Source: Hallella seregens ATCC 51272
GTDB lineage: Bacteria > Bacteroidota > Bacteroidia > Bacteroidales > Bacteroidaceae
Length of the DNA stretch: 64,000 bases
Assembly (NCBI RefSeq): GCF_000518545.1
Contig: NZ_JADU01000008.1
Span: 62,001 to 126,000 of the forward strand
Reading direction: 5' to 3'
Part shown: positions 1 to 8,930 of the stretch, in pieces
Layout of the letters: every line of letters begins with the position of its first letter
Position numbering within the stretch: the first letter of the stretch is position 1
The notes under the pieces: generated by a model
Databases searched by the model: none
What the model saw: only the letters and a program-made list of their open reading frames with translations
What the model was told of the DNA's origin: nothing
Position numbers and translations under genes: made by a program

Positions 1-1170
1 GCGGTCGTTGATGCGGGTGATGAAGTCGCCAAGAATGTTCATATAGTTGGTGAAAGCGTCGAACGGGCTGCTGTAGATGCCGCGGTCGAGACCCACGTTG
101 GAGGGCTTTGTGGTCATGAACCGGAAGTTGTTGCTGGCCTGCAAGTAGTCCCAGTCCTGATTGATGCGGGCGTCATTGGCAATGCGCACACGCTCGGCCA
201 CGCTGTAGAGCTTCTCGAAAGCCTCGCGCTGCATGGGATTTCCGAGCCAGCTGCTCACGTCGCGCTCCTCGTCCACCCACGACAACGTGTCGGGAACATC
301 GATGCTTCCCACGCTCTTCACCGAGGCGCAGATCTCCGACGGCGTGGCAAACCGGATGTCCTTGAGGCGTGCATACTCGGGCAGGGCCCGCAGGAACTCC
401 AGGATGTGCGACGACAACGGCTGGGCAATGCCTATGGCCGAGAGCTCCATGAAGATGTTGACCACCTGCTCCTCGGCGGGCAGCGAGGCGATGTCGCCGA
501 TGTATTTGTCGGCAAAGAGCGGGTAGCCGTCCCAGTCGGAGTTGTTGAAGCGCAGGCAAATGTCGTCGCTCAGGCGCACGTCGCGCAGCAGGAGCTTGAG
601 GTTGGGGGCCAGCGCACAGTTGTAAACATAGTGGGGCGACTTCCATCCGAGCACGTGCTTGGCGCCCTCGGTAAGCATGCCCTTGAAGCCCATCTGGGCG
701 GCTTGCAGCCCGATGTCGTCGCTGTAGATGAGCGAGGAGTTGCGCAGCACGGTGGGTTTCTTGCCGAAATATTCCTTGATTTTGTCGCACTGCTTGCGCA
801 CGTCGGCGGCGAAGCACTCGGGATCTTTCAGCGAAGAGAGGCCGTGCGAGTAGGGTTCGGCCAGAAATTCCACGCAGCCCGTCTTGTTCATGGCCTGCAG
901 CTTGTCGAGCATTTGCGGGGCATGGAGCTCGAACTGCTCGATGCACACGCCCGAAAGCGAGAACGCCACCTTAAAGCGGCCCTCGCTTTCGCGAATCATT
1001 TGCTCCAGCGTGTCGAGGGCCGGCATGTACGAACGCTCCACAACATCGGTGATGCTGCGCTCGTTCTCGTAGTCGTCGTAGTAGTAGTGGTCGGTGCCGA
1101 TGTCGAAGAAACGGTACCGTTTGAGATGGATGATTTGGTGTATCTCGAAATACAAACAGATGGTTTTCAT
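1..1170 (-). CDS. GH57-family alpha-amylase, C-terminus cut by window edge
   Basis: The protein reads in from the start MKTICLYFEIHQ and stays open for 390 codons to base 1, so its stop lies outside the window. The N-terminus, with FEIHQIIHLKRYRFFDIG, then DHYYYDDYENE, then GVCIEQFE and FLAEPYSHGLSSL, is that of the GH57 amylase/polysaccharide-processing family, which acts on alpha-glucans by a retaining mechanism. The family places its nucleophile Glu in a stretch like EFLAEPY, seen here near residue 102. It follows a glycosyltransferase and a glycogen debranching enzyme on the same strand, an arrangement familiar in Bacteroides, so it very likely works in storage-glucan turnover. A 197-bp gap with a 44-bp repeat separates it from the gene before. 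Not a secreted protein: no signal peptide is visible. Confidence 0.9.
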   Translation of the reverse strand, partial: MKTICLYFEIHQIIHLKRYRFFDIGTDHYYYDDYENERSITDVVERSYMPALDTLEQMIRESEGRFKVAFSLSGVCIEQFELHAPQMLDKLQAMNKTGCVEFLAEPYSHGLSSLKDPECFAADVRKQCDKIKEYFGKKPTVLRNSSLIYSDDIGLQAAQMGFKGMLTEGAKHVLGWKSPHYVYNCALAPNLKLLLRDVRLSDDICLRFNNSDWDGYPLFADKYIGDIASLPAEEQVVNIFMELSAIGIAQPLSSHILEFLRALPEYARLKDIRFATPSEICASVKSVGSIDVPDTLSWVDEERDVSSWLGNPMQREAFEKLYSVAERVRIANDARINQDWDYLQASNNFRFMTTKPSNVGLDRGIYSSPFDAFTNYMNILGDFITRINDR

Positions 1171-1236
1171 ATACTTTGATGTTTGAACGTTGAACTTTGA
1201 ACTTTTGCCTGCGGGGCGGCGGGCCGTCGCCTTGAA

Positions 1237-1345
1237 GCGTTGGGCCGTTAATCACGGAGCGTTAAGCCGTTACCGGCAGGGCGTTGGGCCGTTAATCGCG
1301 AAGCGTTGAACCGTTACCGGCAGGGCGTTGAGCCGTTGCTTGCGG
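1237..1345. repeat. 44-bp imperfect tandem repeat between two glucan genes
   Basis: The word GCGTTGGGCCGTTAAT recurs at 1237 and 1281 and, in diverged form (GCGTTGAGCCGTT), at 1325, giving an exact 44-bp step. Each unit also carries CGTTA-CCGGCAGG. The block fills most of the spacer between the glycosyltransferase stop and the GH57 start. No coding potential or clear terminator is seen in it. Confidence 0.75.
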
Positions 1346-1367
1346 AGCGGCGGCCCGGTGCTGGGGG

Positions 1368-2636
1368 TCAGATCCAGCCGATGGTGCGCATGTAGAGCTC
1401 GCGAATCCAGGCCCCCACTTTCTCCCAAGTGATCTGGTCAACCTCGCGCTTGCCCTCGTCCTGCAGGTAGCGGAAGAGGCTGTCGTTGTGGCAGATGCCG
1501 TAAATGGCGTCGGCCAGCGCATGGATGTCCCAATAGTCCAGCTTGATGCAGTTGTCCAATATCTCGGCGCAACCGCTCTGTTTGGAGATGATGGTGGGGG
1601 TGCCGCACTGCATGGCCTCGAGCGGCGAGATGCCGAAAGGCTCGCTTACGGAGGGCATGACGTAGACATCGGAGTCTTTCAGGCACTCGTACACCTGCTT
1701 GCCGCGCATGAAACCGGGGAAGTGGAAGCGGTCGGCGATGCCGCGCTCGGCGGCCAGATAGATCATCTGCTCCAGCATGTCGCCTGACCCGGCCATGCAG
1801 AACCTCACGTTGTGCGTGCGGTGAAGCACCATGTTGGCAGCCTCGACGAAGTACTCGGGCCCTTTCTGCATGGTGATGCGGCCCAGGAAGGTCACCACCT
1901 TCTCCTTGCCCGCGTGGTTGGGGCGGGGGATGGCGGCGTTCTCTGCACTGAGCGGATAGACGGCGTTGTGCACGGTAAACACCTTGCGCGGGTCCTGATG
2001 GTACTGGTTGATGACGGTTGTCCGCGTGAGTTCGCTCACGCACATGATGCAGTCGGCATGGTCCATGCCGTCTTTTTCGATGGAATAAACCGTGGGGTTC
2101 ACGTGGCCGCGGCTGCGGTCGTAGTCGGTGGCGTGCACGTGGATGCACAGCGGCTTGCCGCTCACCTGCTTGGCATGGATGCCGGCGGGATAGGTGAGCC
2201 AGTCGTGGGCATGGATAATATCGAACGCCTCGGCCCGGGCCACGACACCCGCGATGACGGAGTAGTTGTTGATTTCCTCGTGCAGGTTGCCCGGGTAGCC
2301 TCCGGCAAAGTCCATGCAGCCCAGGTCGTTGACGTGCATGTAGTTGAAGTCGGAGTAGATGTGGTCGCGGTAGCGGTAGTACTCGTTCGGGTCCATGAGG
2401 TGGCCGATGCGGTCGCGCACGTAGTCGAAGCCCACGTCGCGGTAGGCGATGGGCACGCTGTTCATGGCCACGATGCGGGCAAAGGTGCGGTCCTCGTCGC
2501 CCCAGGGCTTGGGCAGACACAGCGTGATGTCCACGTCGCCCTGGGCGTGAAGGCCCTCGGAGATGCCGAAATTGGCGGTGGCCAAGCCGCCGTACACGTG
2601 AGGAGGATACTCCCATCCAAACATTAACACTTTCAT
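1368..2636 (-). CDS. Glycosyltransferase, glycogen-synthase-like (GT4/GT5 type)
   Basis: A 422-residue cytosolic glycosyltransferase of the GT-B fold. It opens with MKVLMFGWEYPPHVYGGLA, the donor-side loop typical of starch/glycogen synthase-like enzymes, and has AHDWLTYPAG near residue 145, then FLGRITMQKGPEYFVEAA in the middle and the donor-binding segment VMPSVSEPFGISPLEAMQCG near residues 325-345. The two glutamates of EPFGISPLE fit the conserved E-x7-E motif. It probably elongates an alpha-glucan from a nucleotide-glucose. It starts 15 nt after the debranching-enzyme stop, so the two are co-transcribed. Acceptor and exact donor cannot be told from the sequence. Confidence 0.9.
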   Translation of the reverse strand: MKVLMFGWEYPPHVYGGLATANFGISEGLHAQGDVDITLCLPKPWGDEDRTFARIVAMNSVPIAYRDVGFDYVRDRIGHLMDPNEYYRYRDHIYSDFNYMHVNDLGCMDFAGGYPGNLHEEINNYSVIAGVVARAEAFDIIHAHDWLTYPAGIHAKQVSGKPLCIHVHATDYDRSRGHVNPTVYSIEKDGMDHADCIMCVSELTRTTVINQYHQDPRKVFTVHNAVYPLSAENAAIPRPNHAGKEKVVTFLGRITMQKGPEYFVEAANMVLHRTHNVRFCMAGSGDMLEQMIYLAAERGIADRFHFPGFMRGKQVYECLKDSDVYVMPSVSEPFGISPLEAMQCGTPTIISKQSGCAEILDNCIKLDYWDIHALADAIYGICHNDSLFRYLQDEGKREVDQITWEKVGAWIRELYMRTIGWI

Positions 2637-2651
2637 TTGCAGGTCCTCCTA

Positions 2652-4595
2652 TTAGTATTTATACTTTTCCAACTGTTCCAGTGACCGCAGGATCTCGGCC
2701 ACGTTCATGGCAAACGACACGGCGCCGCGCCCATGGAAAGGCGGGTTTCCGTCGAAGAGCTCGGGCAGCGTGGCCATGCAGTGGTAGAACATCTCGTCTT
2801 CATAGCCCACCAGCTGCCGGTCGATGAAGCTCAGGCGGGTGCGCTTGTAGAGCTTCAAGCTGGCCTCAATATAGAAGCCGCCGAGCCACGGCCAGGCCGT
2901 GCCCTGATGGTAAGCATAGTCGCGTTGGGTCTGCGGGCCCACGTACATGGGGTTGTATCCGCCGCTCTTGGGCGAGAGCGAGCGGAGCCCTTTGGGCGAG
3001 AGCAGCTCGCGGGTGCAGATGTCGATGACGCGCTTCTTCTGGTCGGGAGAGAGCGGCGAGTAGTCGAAAGCGGCGGGGAAGATCATGTTGGGCCGTACGC
3101 TCCAGTCCACGGCCTCGCCGTCTACATAGTCGAAGAGGTAGCCGTACTCGTTGACGAAGGTGCTCACGAACGAGACCTGGCAGCGTGCAGCCAGCTCCTC
3201 CAGGTGGCGTTGCTGCTCGGACTGGCCGGCATCCTCAGCCATGCTGGCGGCAAAACGCAGGGCGTTGTACCACAGGGCGTTGAACTCCACCACGTAGCCT
3301 GTGCGCGGCACCACGGGCCGGCCGTTGGCCATGGAGTTCATCCACGTCACGGCTTTGTCGCGCCCTTCGGTGCGGAGCAGGGCGTTGTCGTCGAGCTTCA
3401 GGTTGGGATGGCGGCCGGCTTCGACGTAGGCCAGGATGTCGGCCACGAGCTGCCCGTAACGCGCGCGGGCGGTGGCGAGCCCCTTTTCCTTGGCATATTG
3501 CTGGATGCACCACACGGCCCAGAGCAGCACGTCGGGCTGGTCGGTCTCGTAAAGCTTCACCGAAAGCGGCTGCCCGGCCATGAACTCGCGCAGCCCTTTC
3601 TCGGCCGTGGCCATGGCTGCCTCGAAGTATTCGTCCTCCTCGATGGAGAGGGTGAGGCCGGGCAGGGCAATGAACGTGTCGCGGGCGCGGGCCTTGAACC
3701 AGGGGTAGCCGGCCAGCACGTATTTGTTGCCGTCCTTGTCCTCCACATGGAACTGGTGTGCGGCGTTGACCAGACAGTGGAAGAAGCTGTCGCGCGGCGA
3801 CCGCTCCTCCACCTCTTTCTCGAACAGCGCTTTCAGCCCGCGCGTCTTGGCCTCGGTGGTCGAGGCCGAGAACACCACGCTCTCGCCCTTGCGGATGCCC
3901 AGCTCGAAATAGCCAGGCACGTAGAGATCCTCGTTGGAGGCGTAGCCGCGCTCCTGCTCCTTGGGATATTCGATGCCGCGGTACCAGTCGGGCTGGAACA
4001 CGAACTGCGCCTTTTTGGACAGTTGCATGTAGAGGTCGGGGTAGCCGGCGTACATACAGGTACGTATGCCGTTGTCCACTTCCTGGTAGTCACGGCTGGC
4101 GGTGGAGTTCTCGTGAGTGAACTGGCGCACGCTGCGAAAGGCGAGGAACGGGCGGAAGCGCAGCGTCGTGGCCGAGTGGGCGTCGACGAGCGTATAGCGA
4201 ATGAGGATGCGGTCTTCGTAGTGCTGGAAGACGACTTCTTTCCTAAGCAGCACGCCGCCCACGCGGTAGAGGGTGGTGGGAACCTTGTCACAGTCGAACT
4301 CCTGGATGTACTTGTGCCCCTTCGGACTGAAGTTGTTGCCCTGATACTTGTGCAGGCCGAGGTTGAATTCGGCGCCATGCTGAATCACCGTGCAGTCGAG
4401 CGAGGAGAGCAGCACGTGGTTCTCGTCGTCCAGCCCGGGCACGGGCACCACGAGCAGACCGTGGTACTTGCGCGTGTTGCAGTCCACGATGGTCGAACAG
4501 GAGTATGCTCCCGAGCGGTTGGTGCGTAGGAGCTCCTTGGGAAGGGATTCCTGCAGGTTAGTCATCAGAGCCTTTTCAAATCTAAGATAACTCAT
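2652..4595 (-). CDS. Glycogen debranching enzyme (amylo-alpha-1,6-glucosidase)
   Basis: A 647-residue protein with the bacterial glycogen-debranching layout: an N-terminal beta-rich domain (about 1-270; SGAYSCSTIVDCNTRKYHGLLV near residue 30) followed by an alpha/alpha-barrel catalytic domain (about 290-640) with AGYPWFKARARDTFIALPG near residue 300, where R-D-T-F-I carries the expected acidic residue, and YHQGTAWPWLGGFY near residue 570. It would remove alpha-1,6 branches left by phosphorylase or amylase. It is the first gene of a leftward operon with a glycosyltransferase and a GH57 amylase. An excellent promoter lies about 90 bp upstream (4685-4716). The start is the first ATG of the frame (MSYLRFEKAL). 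Function is secure at family level. Confidence 0.93.
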   Translation of the reverse strand: MSYLRFEKALMTNLQESLPKELLRTNRSGAYSCSTIVDCNTRKYHGLLVVPVPGLDDENHVLLSSLDCTVIQHGAEFNLGLHKYQGNNFSPKGHKYIQEFDCDKVPTTLYRVGGVLLRKEVVFQHYEDRILIRYTLVDAHSATTLRFRPFLAFRSVRQFTHENSTASRDYQEVDNGIRTCMYAGYPDLYMQLSKKAQFVFQPDWYRGIEYPKEQERGYASNEDLYVPGYFELGIRKGESVVFSASTTEAKTRGLKALFEKEVEERSPRDSFFHCLVNAAHQFHVEDKDGNKYVLAGYPWFKARARDTFIALPGLTLSIEEDEYFEAAMATAEKGLREFMAGQPLSVKLYETDQPDVLLWAVWCIQQYAKEKGLATARARYGQLVADILAYVEAGRHPNLKLDDNALLRTEGRDKAVTWMNSMANGRPVVPRTGYVVEFNALWYNALRFAASMAEDAGQSEQQRHLEELAARCQVSFVSTFVNEYGYLFDYVDGEAVDWSVRPNMIFPAAFDYSPLSPDQKKRVIDICTRELLSPKGLRSLSPKSGGYNPMYVGPQTQRDYAYHQGTAWPWLGGFYIEASLKLYKRTRLSFIDRQLVGYEDEMFYHCMATLPELFDGNPPFHGRGAVSFAMNVAEILRSLEQLEKYKY

Positions 4596-4684
4596 AGTTG
4601 CTAATTAAGGCTGTTGTTGTATATGCGATTGTTCATTAGGAGTAGGCCCGCGGCGTTGCGCTGCGAATGCCTATATTCCATTCC

Positions 4685-4716
4685 CAAAGATAAGCATTAT
4701 TTTGAAACCGCGCAAA
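4685..4716 (-). promoter_or_regulatory. Bacteroidetes-type promoter for the glucan operon
   Basis: On the minus strand TTTG (4716-4713), a 20-nt spacer, then TATCTTTG (4692-4685). This matches the Bacteroidetes primary sigma consensus TTTG-N19-21-TAnnTTTG exactly. It predicts a transcript start near 4678 and a leader of about 80 nt before the debranching enzyme. Confidence 0.8.
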
Positions 4717-4795
4717 AATACTGACCAATTATTTGGAAAAATGTATCATTTTTGAGGCCGTTGATTCTTTTTTGCAAATGCGCTGCCGGGCGTTG

Positions 4796-5220
4796 CCGCA
4801 CACAAGACGGCGAAGCACGCCCGCGGGAGCCCCGCAGAGGCCCCCGCTTTGCGGCGTAAACGCACGGCGATTGCGGCGTGGAGGCGGCGCGATTGCGGCG
4901 TGGAGGGCGCGCGAGTACGGCGTTATCGCACGCTGAAAACAGCGTGGGCGCACGCTGAAAGCTGCGTTATCGCACGCAGAGGCGCAGAGGAAAGGAGATT
5001 GATGGGCTGAAAAGGAGAGAAACGCAGAGGCTCTGCGACTCTGCGTGAGAGAACAAGAGACTCGCCGTGAGACATGACTCGCACGCAGAGACACGGAGGA
5101 AAAGAGGATAAAAGAAAAGGTGGGACAAGAAGCTCTGCCTCTCGGCGCCTCCGCGTGCAAGAAAAATAAAGGCTCAAAAGAAAAGGTGGGACAAGAAGCT
5201 CCGCTTCTCGGCGCCTCCGC
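4796..5220. repeat. Degenerate flank of the 110-bp repeat array
   Basis: No gene is seen here. Fragments of the array unit occur at 5107-5157 and 5180-5222 (AAAGGTGGGACAAGAAGCTC followed by TCTCGGCGCCTCCGCGTG), and more diverged pieces (CGCAGAGGCGCAGAGGAAA, CTCTGCGACTCTGCGTGAGA) lie at 4970-5110. The left part (4796-4960) consists of GCGGCGTAAACGC-like words similar to other spacers of this window. The short open frames on the minus strand are by-products of this purine-biased repeat. Confidence 0.6.
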
Positions 5221-5660
5221 GTGAGGCATGTCCTCGCGCGAGAACTCGGCGGGCTCCTACACGGAGGCGCAGAGGAAAAGAGGATAAAAGAAAAGGTGGG
5301 GCAGGAAGCTCCGCCTCTCGGCGCCTCCGCGTGAGGCATGTCTTCGCGCGAGAACTCGGCGGGCTCCTACACGGAGGCGCAGAGGAAAAGAGGATAAAAG
5401 AAAAGGTGGGGCAGGAAGCTCCGCCTCTCGGCGCCTCCGCGTGAGACATGCCCTCGCACGAAAGCTCGGCGGGCTCCTACACGGAGGCGCGGAGGAAAAG
5501 AGGATAAAAGAAAAGGTGGAACAAGAAGCTCTGCCTCTCGGCGTCTCCGCGTGAGGCATGTCCTCGCGCGAGAACTCGGCGGACTCCTACACGGAGACGC
5601 GGAGGAAAAGAGGATAAAAGAAAAGGTGGGGCAGGAAACTCCGCTTCTCGGCGCCTCCGC
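5221..5660. repeat. 110-bp tandem repeat, four complete units
   Basis: Units begin at 5221, 5331, 5441 and 5551 with GTGAGGCATGTCCTCGCG or close variants; the step is exactly 110 bp and the copies differ at only a handful of positions. Each unit holds a purine-rich tract (AGAGGATAAAAGAAAAGG) flanked by CACGGAGGCGCAGAGG on one side and CCTCTCGGCGCCTCCGCGTG on the other, which are imperfect inverted complements, so each unit can fold as a long stem. The period is not a multiple of three, which argues against a protein repeat. It lies between the divergent-from-nothing end of a lipid kinase gene and the glucan promoter. Confidence 0.9.
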
Positions 5661-5755
5661 GTGAAAGAGAAAGCAGCTCTACGCGAAAGAGGGAAGAGGG
5701 CTGCGTGAGGCAAGTGCTCGGGGTGAGCGACAGAAAGAAAGGGGGCGAAAGGGCC

Positions 5756-6688
5756 CTACGAGGGGATGAGGAAATTGACGACCTCCTGCTCCACCGTGAC
5801 GCGGTAGGGGCCCACGGGAGTGTGCATCAGCCGGCCGTCCACGCCCACCAGCGCACCCTCCGCACGCTCCACCTCCACCTTGTGCGTGCGGTATGGGTGC
5901 ACGCTGTGGTGGTTCAGTATCTTGCCGCGCACGAAGAGATAGATGCCTTCAAAGAGCTGAGTCATGCCGGGATGGTAGACAACCGACACGTCCAGCAGCC
6001 CGTTGTAGGGCACGGCATTGGGCGTTTGCCCGTAGCCGGAGGCGTTGCCGATGCACATCGTCATCACCCTGCGGTCGATGGTGTCGGTGTTGATGCGGAG
6101 CTTCATCCGGTAGTCCAGCCGCTGGAACGTGAGCAGCAGGAACGAAAACAGGAACGACAACGCCCGGCTGCCAAACACATGGTGCGTGCGCCGGCGCAGG
6201 TTCATGATGGAAGCAATGAGCCCCACGTTCACGCAGTTGAGGAAATAGCGGCGGCAGGACTCGCCCTCTCTGTTGGTGTAGCGGATGCAACCCAGGTCAA
6301 TCCGGCGCACGCGGCGCGCCTTGAGCCAACTGATGGTCTGCTCGTAGTTGTCTTCGTCGAAGCCCCAGAAGTGGGCAAAGTCGTTCATCATGCCGTTGGG
6401 TATCACGCCCAGGACGATGCTTTCGCGCACCTCGCGCTCCGCCTGCATCAGGCAGTTCACGGTGTCGTTGAGCGCAGAGTCGCCGCCCACGATGACGATG
6501 GTGCGGTAGCCGTTGTTGATGAGCATCTTCACCAGCCGGTCCACACTGCCCGTGCTCTCGCTCTGCACGTGGTCAAAGTCGATGCCATTGTCGTGCAGGC
6601 ACTGCTGTATCCGCTCCCACCGCTTGCGCGACGAGCCCATCACGCCCGACTTCGGGCAGTAGACGATTCCCCAACGATTCATTTCCAT
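5756..6688 (-). CDS. Diacylglycerol-kinase-like lipid kinase
   Basis: About 310 residues, related to the DAGK/YegS/BmrU lipid kinases that phosphorylate diacylglycerol or similar lipids at the inner membrane face. The nucleotide-binding loop is at residues 68-75 (GGDSALND), where most relatives have GGDGTxNE, and is followed by GVIPNGMMNDFAHFWG near residue 93, matching the usual P-x-G-T-x-N-D-F region but with M-M in place of G-T. The C-terminal beta domain ends GVDGRLMHTPVGPYRV, the expected E/D-D-G signature region. It overlaps the end of miaA: the second ATG (6682) shares an ATGA with the miaA stop, and an in-frame ATG lies 6 nt earlier (6688); both are possible starts. A longer upstream reading would run deep into miaA and is rejected. 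Confidence 0.82.
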   Translation of the reverse strand: MEMNRWGIVYCPKSGVMGSSRKRWERIQQCLHDNGIDFDHVQSESTGSVDRLVKMLINNGYRTIVIVGGDSALNDTVNCLMQAEREVRESIVLGVIPNGMMNDFAHFWGFDEDNYEQTISWLKARRVRRIDLGCIRYTNREGESCRRYFLNCVNVGLIASIMNLRRRTHHVFGSRALSFLFSFLLLTFQRLDYRMKLRINTDTIDRRVMTMCIGNASGYGQTPNAVPYNGLLDVSVVYHPGMTQLFEGIYLFVRGKILNHHSVHPYRTHKVEVERAEGALVGVDGRLMHTPVGPYRVTVEQEVVNFLIPS

Positions 6689-7626
6689 GTTCTCATTCGT
6701 TTGATTGCGTTGATTTTTTCTTCCGTCGGCAGCGTGGCGTCCAGCCAGTGGATGGGTGTGCCGCGCCGCTCCATGCCGCGAAACCAAGTCATTTGCCGCT
6801 TGGCGAACTGGTGGATGGCAATTTCGAGCCGGCGCAGCATCTCCTCGCGCGTGAGCCGTCCCGCGACATACTCGGTGACGTATTTGTATTCCAGCCCATA
6901 ATAAATAAGGTCTTCTTCGGCTACGCCCCGGGCCAGCAGCCGGCGTATCTCGTCGGCCATGCCCTCGTCCATGCGCTGGTGCAGACGGGCCGTGATGCGG
7001 CGTCGCCGCTCGTCGCGGCCGATGTCGAGCCCCACCACGAGCGAGTCCACCCGCGGCATGGCGCGCCGCTCGGCGGCGTGCTCCTGGTTGTAGGTCTCTA
7101 TCTCGATGGCGCGGATGGCGCGCTGGCGGGAGTCCACGTCGGTGGTGTTGTGCATCGCGGAGCCGGTCTGCCGCTTCAGTTCCCGCAGCCGCTCAGTGAG
7201 CGCGGGCAGCGTCTCGCCCTCCAGGCGGGCGCGCAACGCGGCGTTCTGGGGCACGGTGGACAGGGCGTAGCCCTTGAGCACCGCCTCGATGTACAGCCCC
7301 GTTCCCCCGCAGAGGATGGGCTGCACGCCGCGCCGCGAAATGTCGGCGAGGGCCGCCTGGAAGTCTTGCTGGTAGCGGTAGAGGTTGTATTTGGTGCCCG
7401 GCTCGGCGATGTCTATCAGGTGGTAAGGTATCTGCCGTCCGCCCACCACATAGTCGGCCAGGTCCTTGCCCGTGCCGATGTCCATGCCGCGATACACCTG
7501 CCGCGAGTCGGCGCTGATGACTTCGCCCCCCAGGTCGGCCGCCAAGGCAGCCGCCAGCGCCGTCTTGCCGCAGGCCGTGGGGCCGAGAATGGTGATGAGT
7601 GCAGGGACCGCCGGTGGGCCTGTCAT
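6679..7626 (-). CDS. miaA: tRNA dimethylallyltransferase
   Basis: MiaA transfers a dimethylallyl group to A37 of tRNAs that read codons starting with U. The P-loop GPTACGKT lies near the N-terminus, followed by GGEVISADSRQVYRGMDIGTGK, the substrate-binding block, and by LCGGTGLYIEAVL near residue 110; the C-terminal RQMTWFRG is the family's tRNA-contacting tail. Length (315 residues from this start) is normal. I chose the ATG at 7626 (MTGPPAVPALI) over the upstream GTG at 7647 because the TATATTTG element at 7653-7660 would place the transcript start at about 7646. It overlaps the downstream lipid kinase by a few bases, so the two are co-transcribed. Confidence 0.95.
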   Translation of the reverse strand: MTGPPAVPALITILGPTACGKTALAAALAADLGGEVISADSRQVYRGMDIGTGKDLADYVVGGRQIPYHLIDIAEPGTKYNLYRYQQDFQAALADISRRGVQPILCGGTGLYIEAVLKGYALSTVPQNAALRARLEGETLPALTERLRELKRQTGSAMHNTTDVDSRQRAIRAIEIETYNQEHAAERRAMPRVDSLVVGLDIGRDERRRRITARLHQRMDEGMADEIRRLLARGVAEEDLIYYGLEYKYVTEYVAGRLTREEMLRRLEIAIHQFAKRQMTWFRGMERRGTPIHWLDATLPTEEKINAIKRMRTWK

Positions 7627-7652
7627 GTCCTGATAATGAGCGTTCACGGCGG

Positions 7653-7660
7653 CAAATATA
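7653..7660 (-). promoter_or_regulatory. -7 element (TATATTTG) upstream of miaA
   Basis: Minus strand reads TATATTTG, a match to TAnnTTTG. A -33 TTG at the right distance is not clear. It supports the shorter miaA start. Confidence 0.45.
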
Positions 7661-7702
7661 GGTAAAAATTATCAGACGGCCGAAGATTTACGCCGTGTTT
7701 TC

Positions 7703-7740
7703 GCAAAAAAAGACCGCCCAACACGGTGTGTCGGGCGGTC
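7703..7740 (-). terminator. Rho-independent terminator after gap
   Basis: On the minus strand GACCGCCCGACAC, a short loop, GTGTTGGGCGGTC, then a run of seven T. The 13-bp arms have one mismatch (GTGTC/AACAC side). It sits 45 bp beyond the gap stop codon. Confidence 0.9.
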
Positions 7741-7785
7741 ATAACCTGTTTGGACGGCGTTCCGTCAAGCAGTCTCGGCGGGCTC

Positions 7786-8853
7786 TTACTTCAGCTCGGC
7801 GAGGTACTTGATGGTGCGAACCATCTGCGAAGTGTAGGAGTTCTCGTTGTCGTACCAAGACACTACCTGCACCTGATAGGTGTCATCGCTAACCTTGCTC
7901 ACCATGGTCTGGGTGGCGTCGAAGAGCGAGCCGAAGCGCATGCCGATGATGTCGCTGGATACAATCTGGTCCTCCGTGTAGCCGAAGCTCTCGGTGCAGA
8001 CGGCCTTCATGGCGGCGTTGATGCCCTCTACGGTCACATCCTTGCCCTTAACCACGGCAATGAGGATGGTGGTGGAACCCGTAGGAGTCGGTACACGCTG
8101 GGCCGAACCGATGAGCTTGCCGTTCAGCTCGGGGATAACGAGACCGATGGCCTTGGCTGCACCCGTGGAGTTGGGCACGATGTTGCAGGCACCTGCACGC
8201 GAACGACGGAGGTCGCCCTTGCGCTGGGGGCCGTCGAGAATCATCTGGTCGCCCGTGTAAGCGTGGATGGTGGACATGATACCAGACTGGATAGGAGCGT
8301 AGCCGTTCAGAGCAGCGGCCATCGGAGCCAGGCAGTTCGTGGTGCAGGAAGCAGCCGAGATAACCGTGTCGTCTGCCTTCAGGGTCTTGTGGTTCACGTT
8401 GTACACGATGGTGGGGAGGTCATTTCCTGCGGGAGCAGAGATAACAACCTTCTTGGCACCGGCCTGAAGGTGAGCGGAAGCCTTGGCCTTGGAGGTGTAG
8501 AAGCCCGTGCACTCCAGAACCACGTCCACTCCGAGCTCGCCCCAAGGCAGTTCAGCAGCGTTGGGCTTGGCATAGATAGTGATCTCCTTGCCGTCCACAG
8601 TGATGGAGCCCGGAGTAACCACCGTCTTGCCGTCCTCGCCGAGAACAGAGTCCTTGAAAGCTACAGTGTGCTTGCCCTCGCCGAACTTGCCGGCGAAACC
8701 ACCCTGTGCGGTGTCATACTTCAGCAGGTGAGCGAGCATCTTGGGACTGGTCAGGTCGTTGATGGCAACAACCTCATAACCCTCTGCCTCGAACATCTGA
8801 CGGAATGCGAGACGGCCGATACGACCGAAACCGTTAATAGCTACTTTTGTCAT
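7786..8853 (-). CDS. gap: Glyceraldehyde-3-phosphate dehydrogenase, type I
   Basis: Oxidative phosphorylation of glyceraldehyde-3-phosphate with NAD in glycolysis. The start [19 protein letters not shown] gives the Rossmann G-x-G-x-x-G; the catalytic cysteine is in [12 protein letters not shown] near residue 157, followed by the expected TIHAYTGDQ block and VPTPTGS near residue 235, and WYDNENSY near the C-terminus. The length, 355 residues, is slightly longer than the usual 330-335. A 20-residue upstream extension of the frame is rejected because it lacks family similarity and overlaps the promoter region. A strong terminator follows. Confidence 0.97.
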   Translation of the reverse strand: MTKVAINGFGRIGRLAFRQMFEAEGYEVVAINDLTSPKMLAHLLKYDTAQGGFAGKFGEGKHTVAFKDSVLGEDGKTVVTPGSITVDGKEITIYAKPNAAELPWGELGVDVVLECTGFYTSKAKASAHLQAGAKKVVISAPAGNDLPTIVYNVNHKTLKADDTVISAASCTTNCLAPMAAALNGYAPIQSGIMSTIHAYTGDQMILDGPQRKGDLRRSRAGACNIVPNSTGAAKAIGLVIPELNGKLIGSAQRVPTPTGSTTILIAVVKGKDVTVEGINAAMKAVCTESFGYTEDQIVSSDIIGMRFGSLFDATQTMVSKVSDDTYQVQVVSWYDNENSYTSQMVRTIKYLAELK

Positions 8854-8930
8854 TTTACTTTGATTTATTAATAAAAGTTTATAAAAATGTATCCTATTCA
8901 GGGAATGACGCAAGTTTTTGGCTTGCTCGA

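Noticed and set aside
5221-5660. CRISPR array
   Set aside because: Repeat units are contiguous without unique spacers, and no cas genes are in the window.
5174-5713. Overlapping minus-strand ORFs with repeated TRRRREAEL and SFPLRLRV segments
   Set aside because: They only reflect the 110-bp DNA repeat; since 110 is not divisible by three the frame changes between copies and no stable protein repeat can exist.
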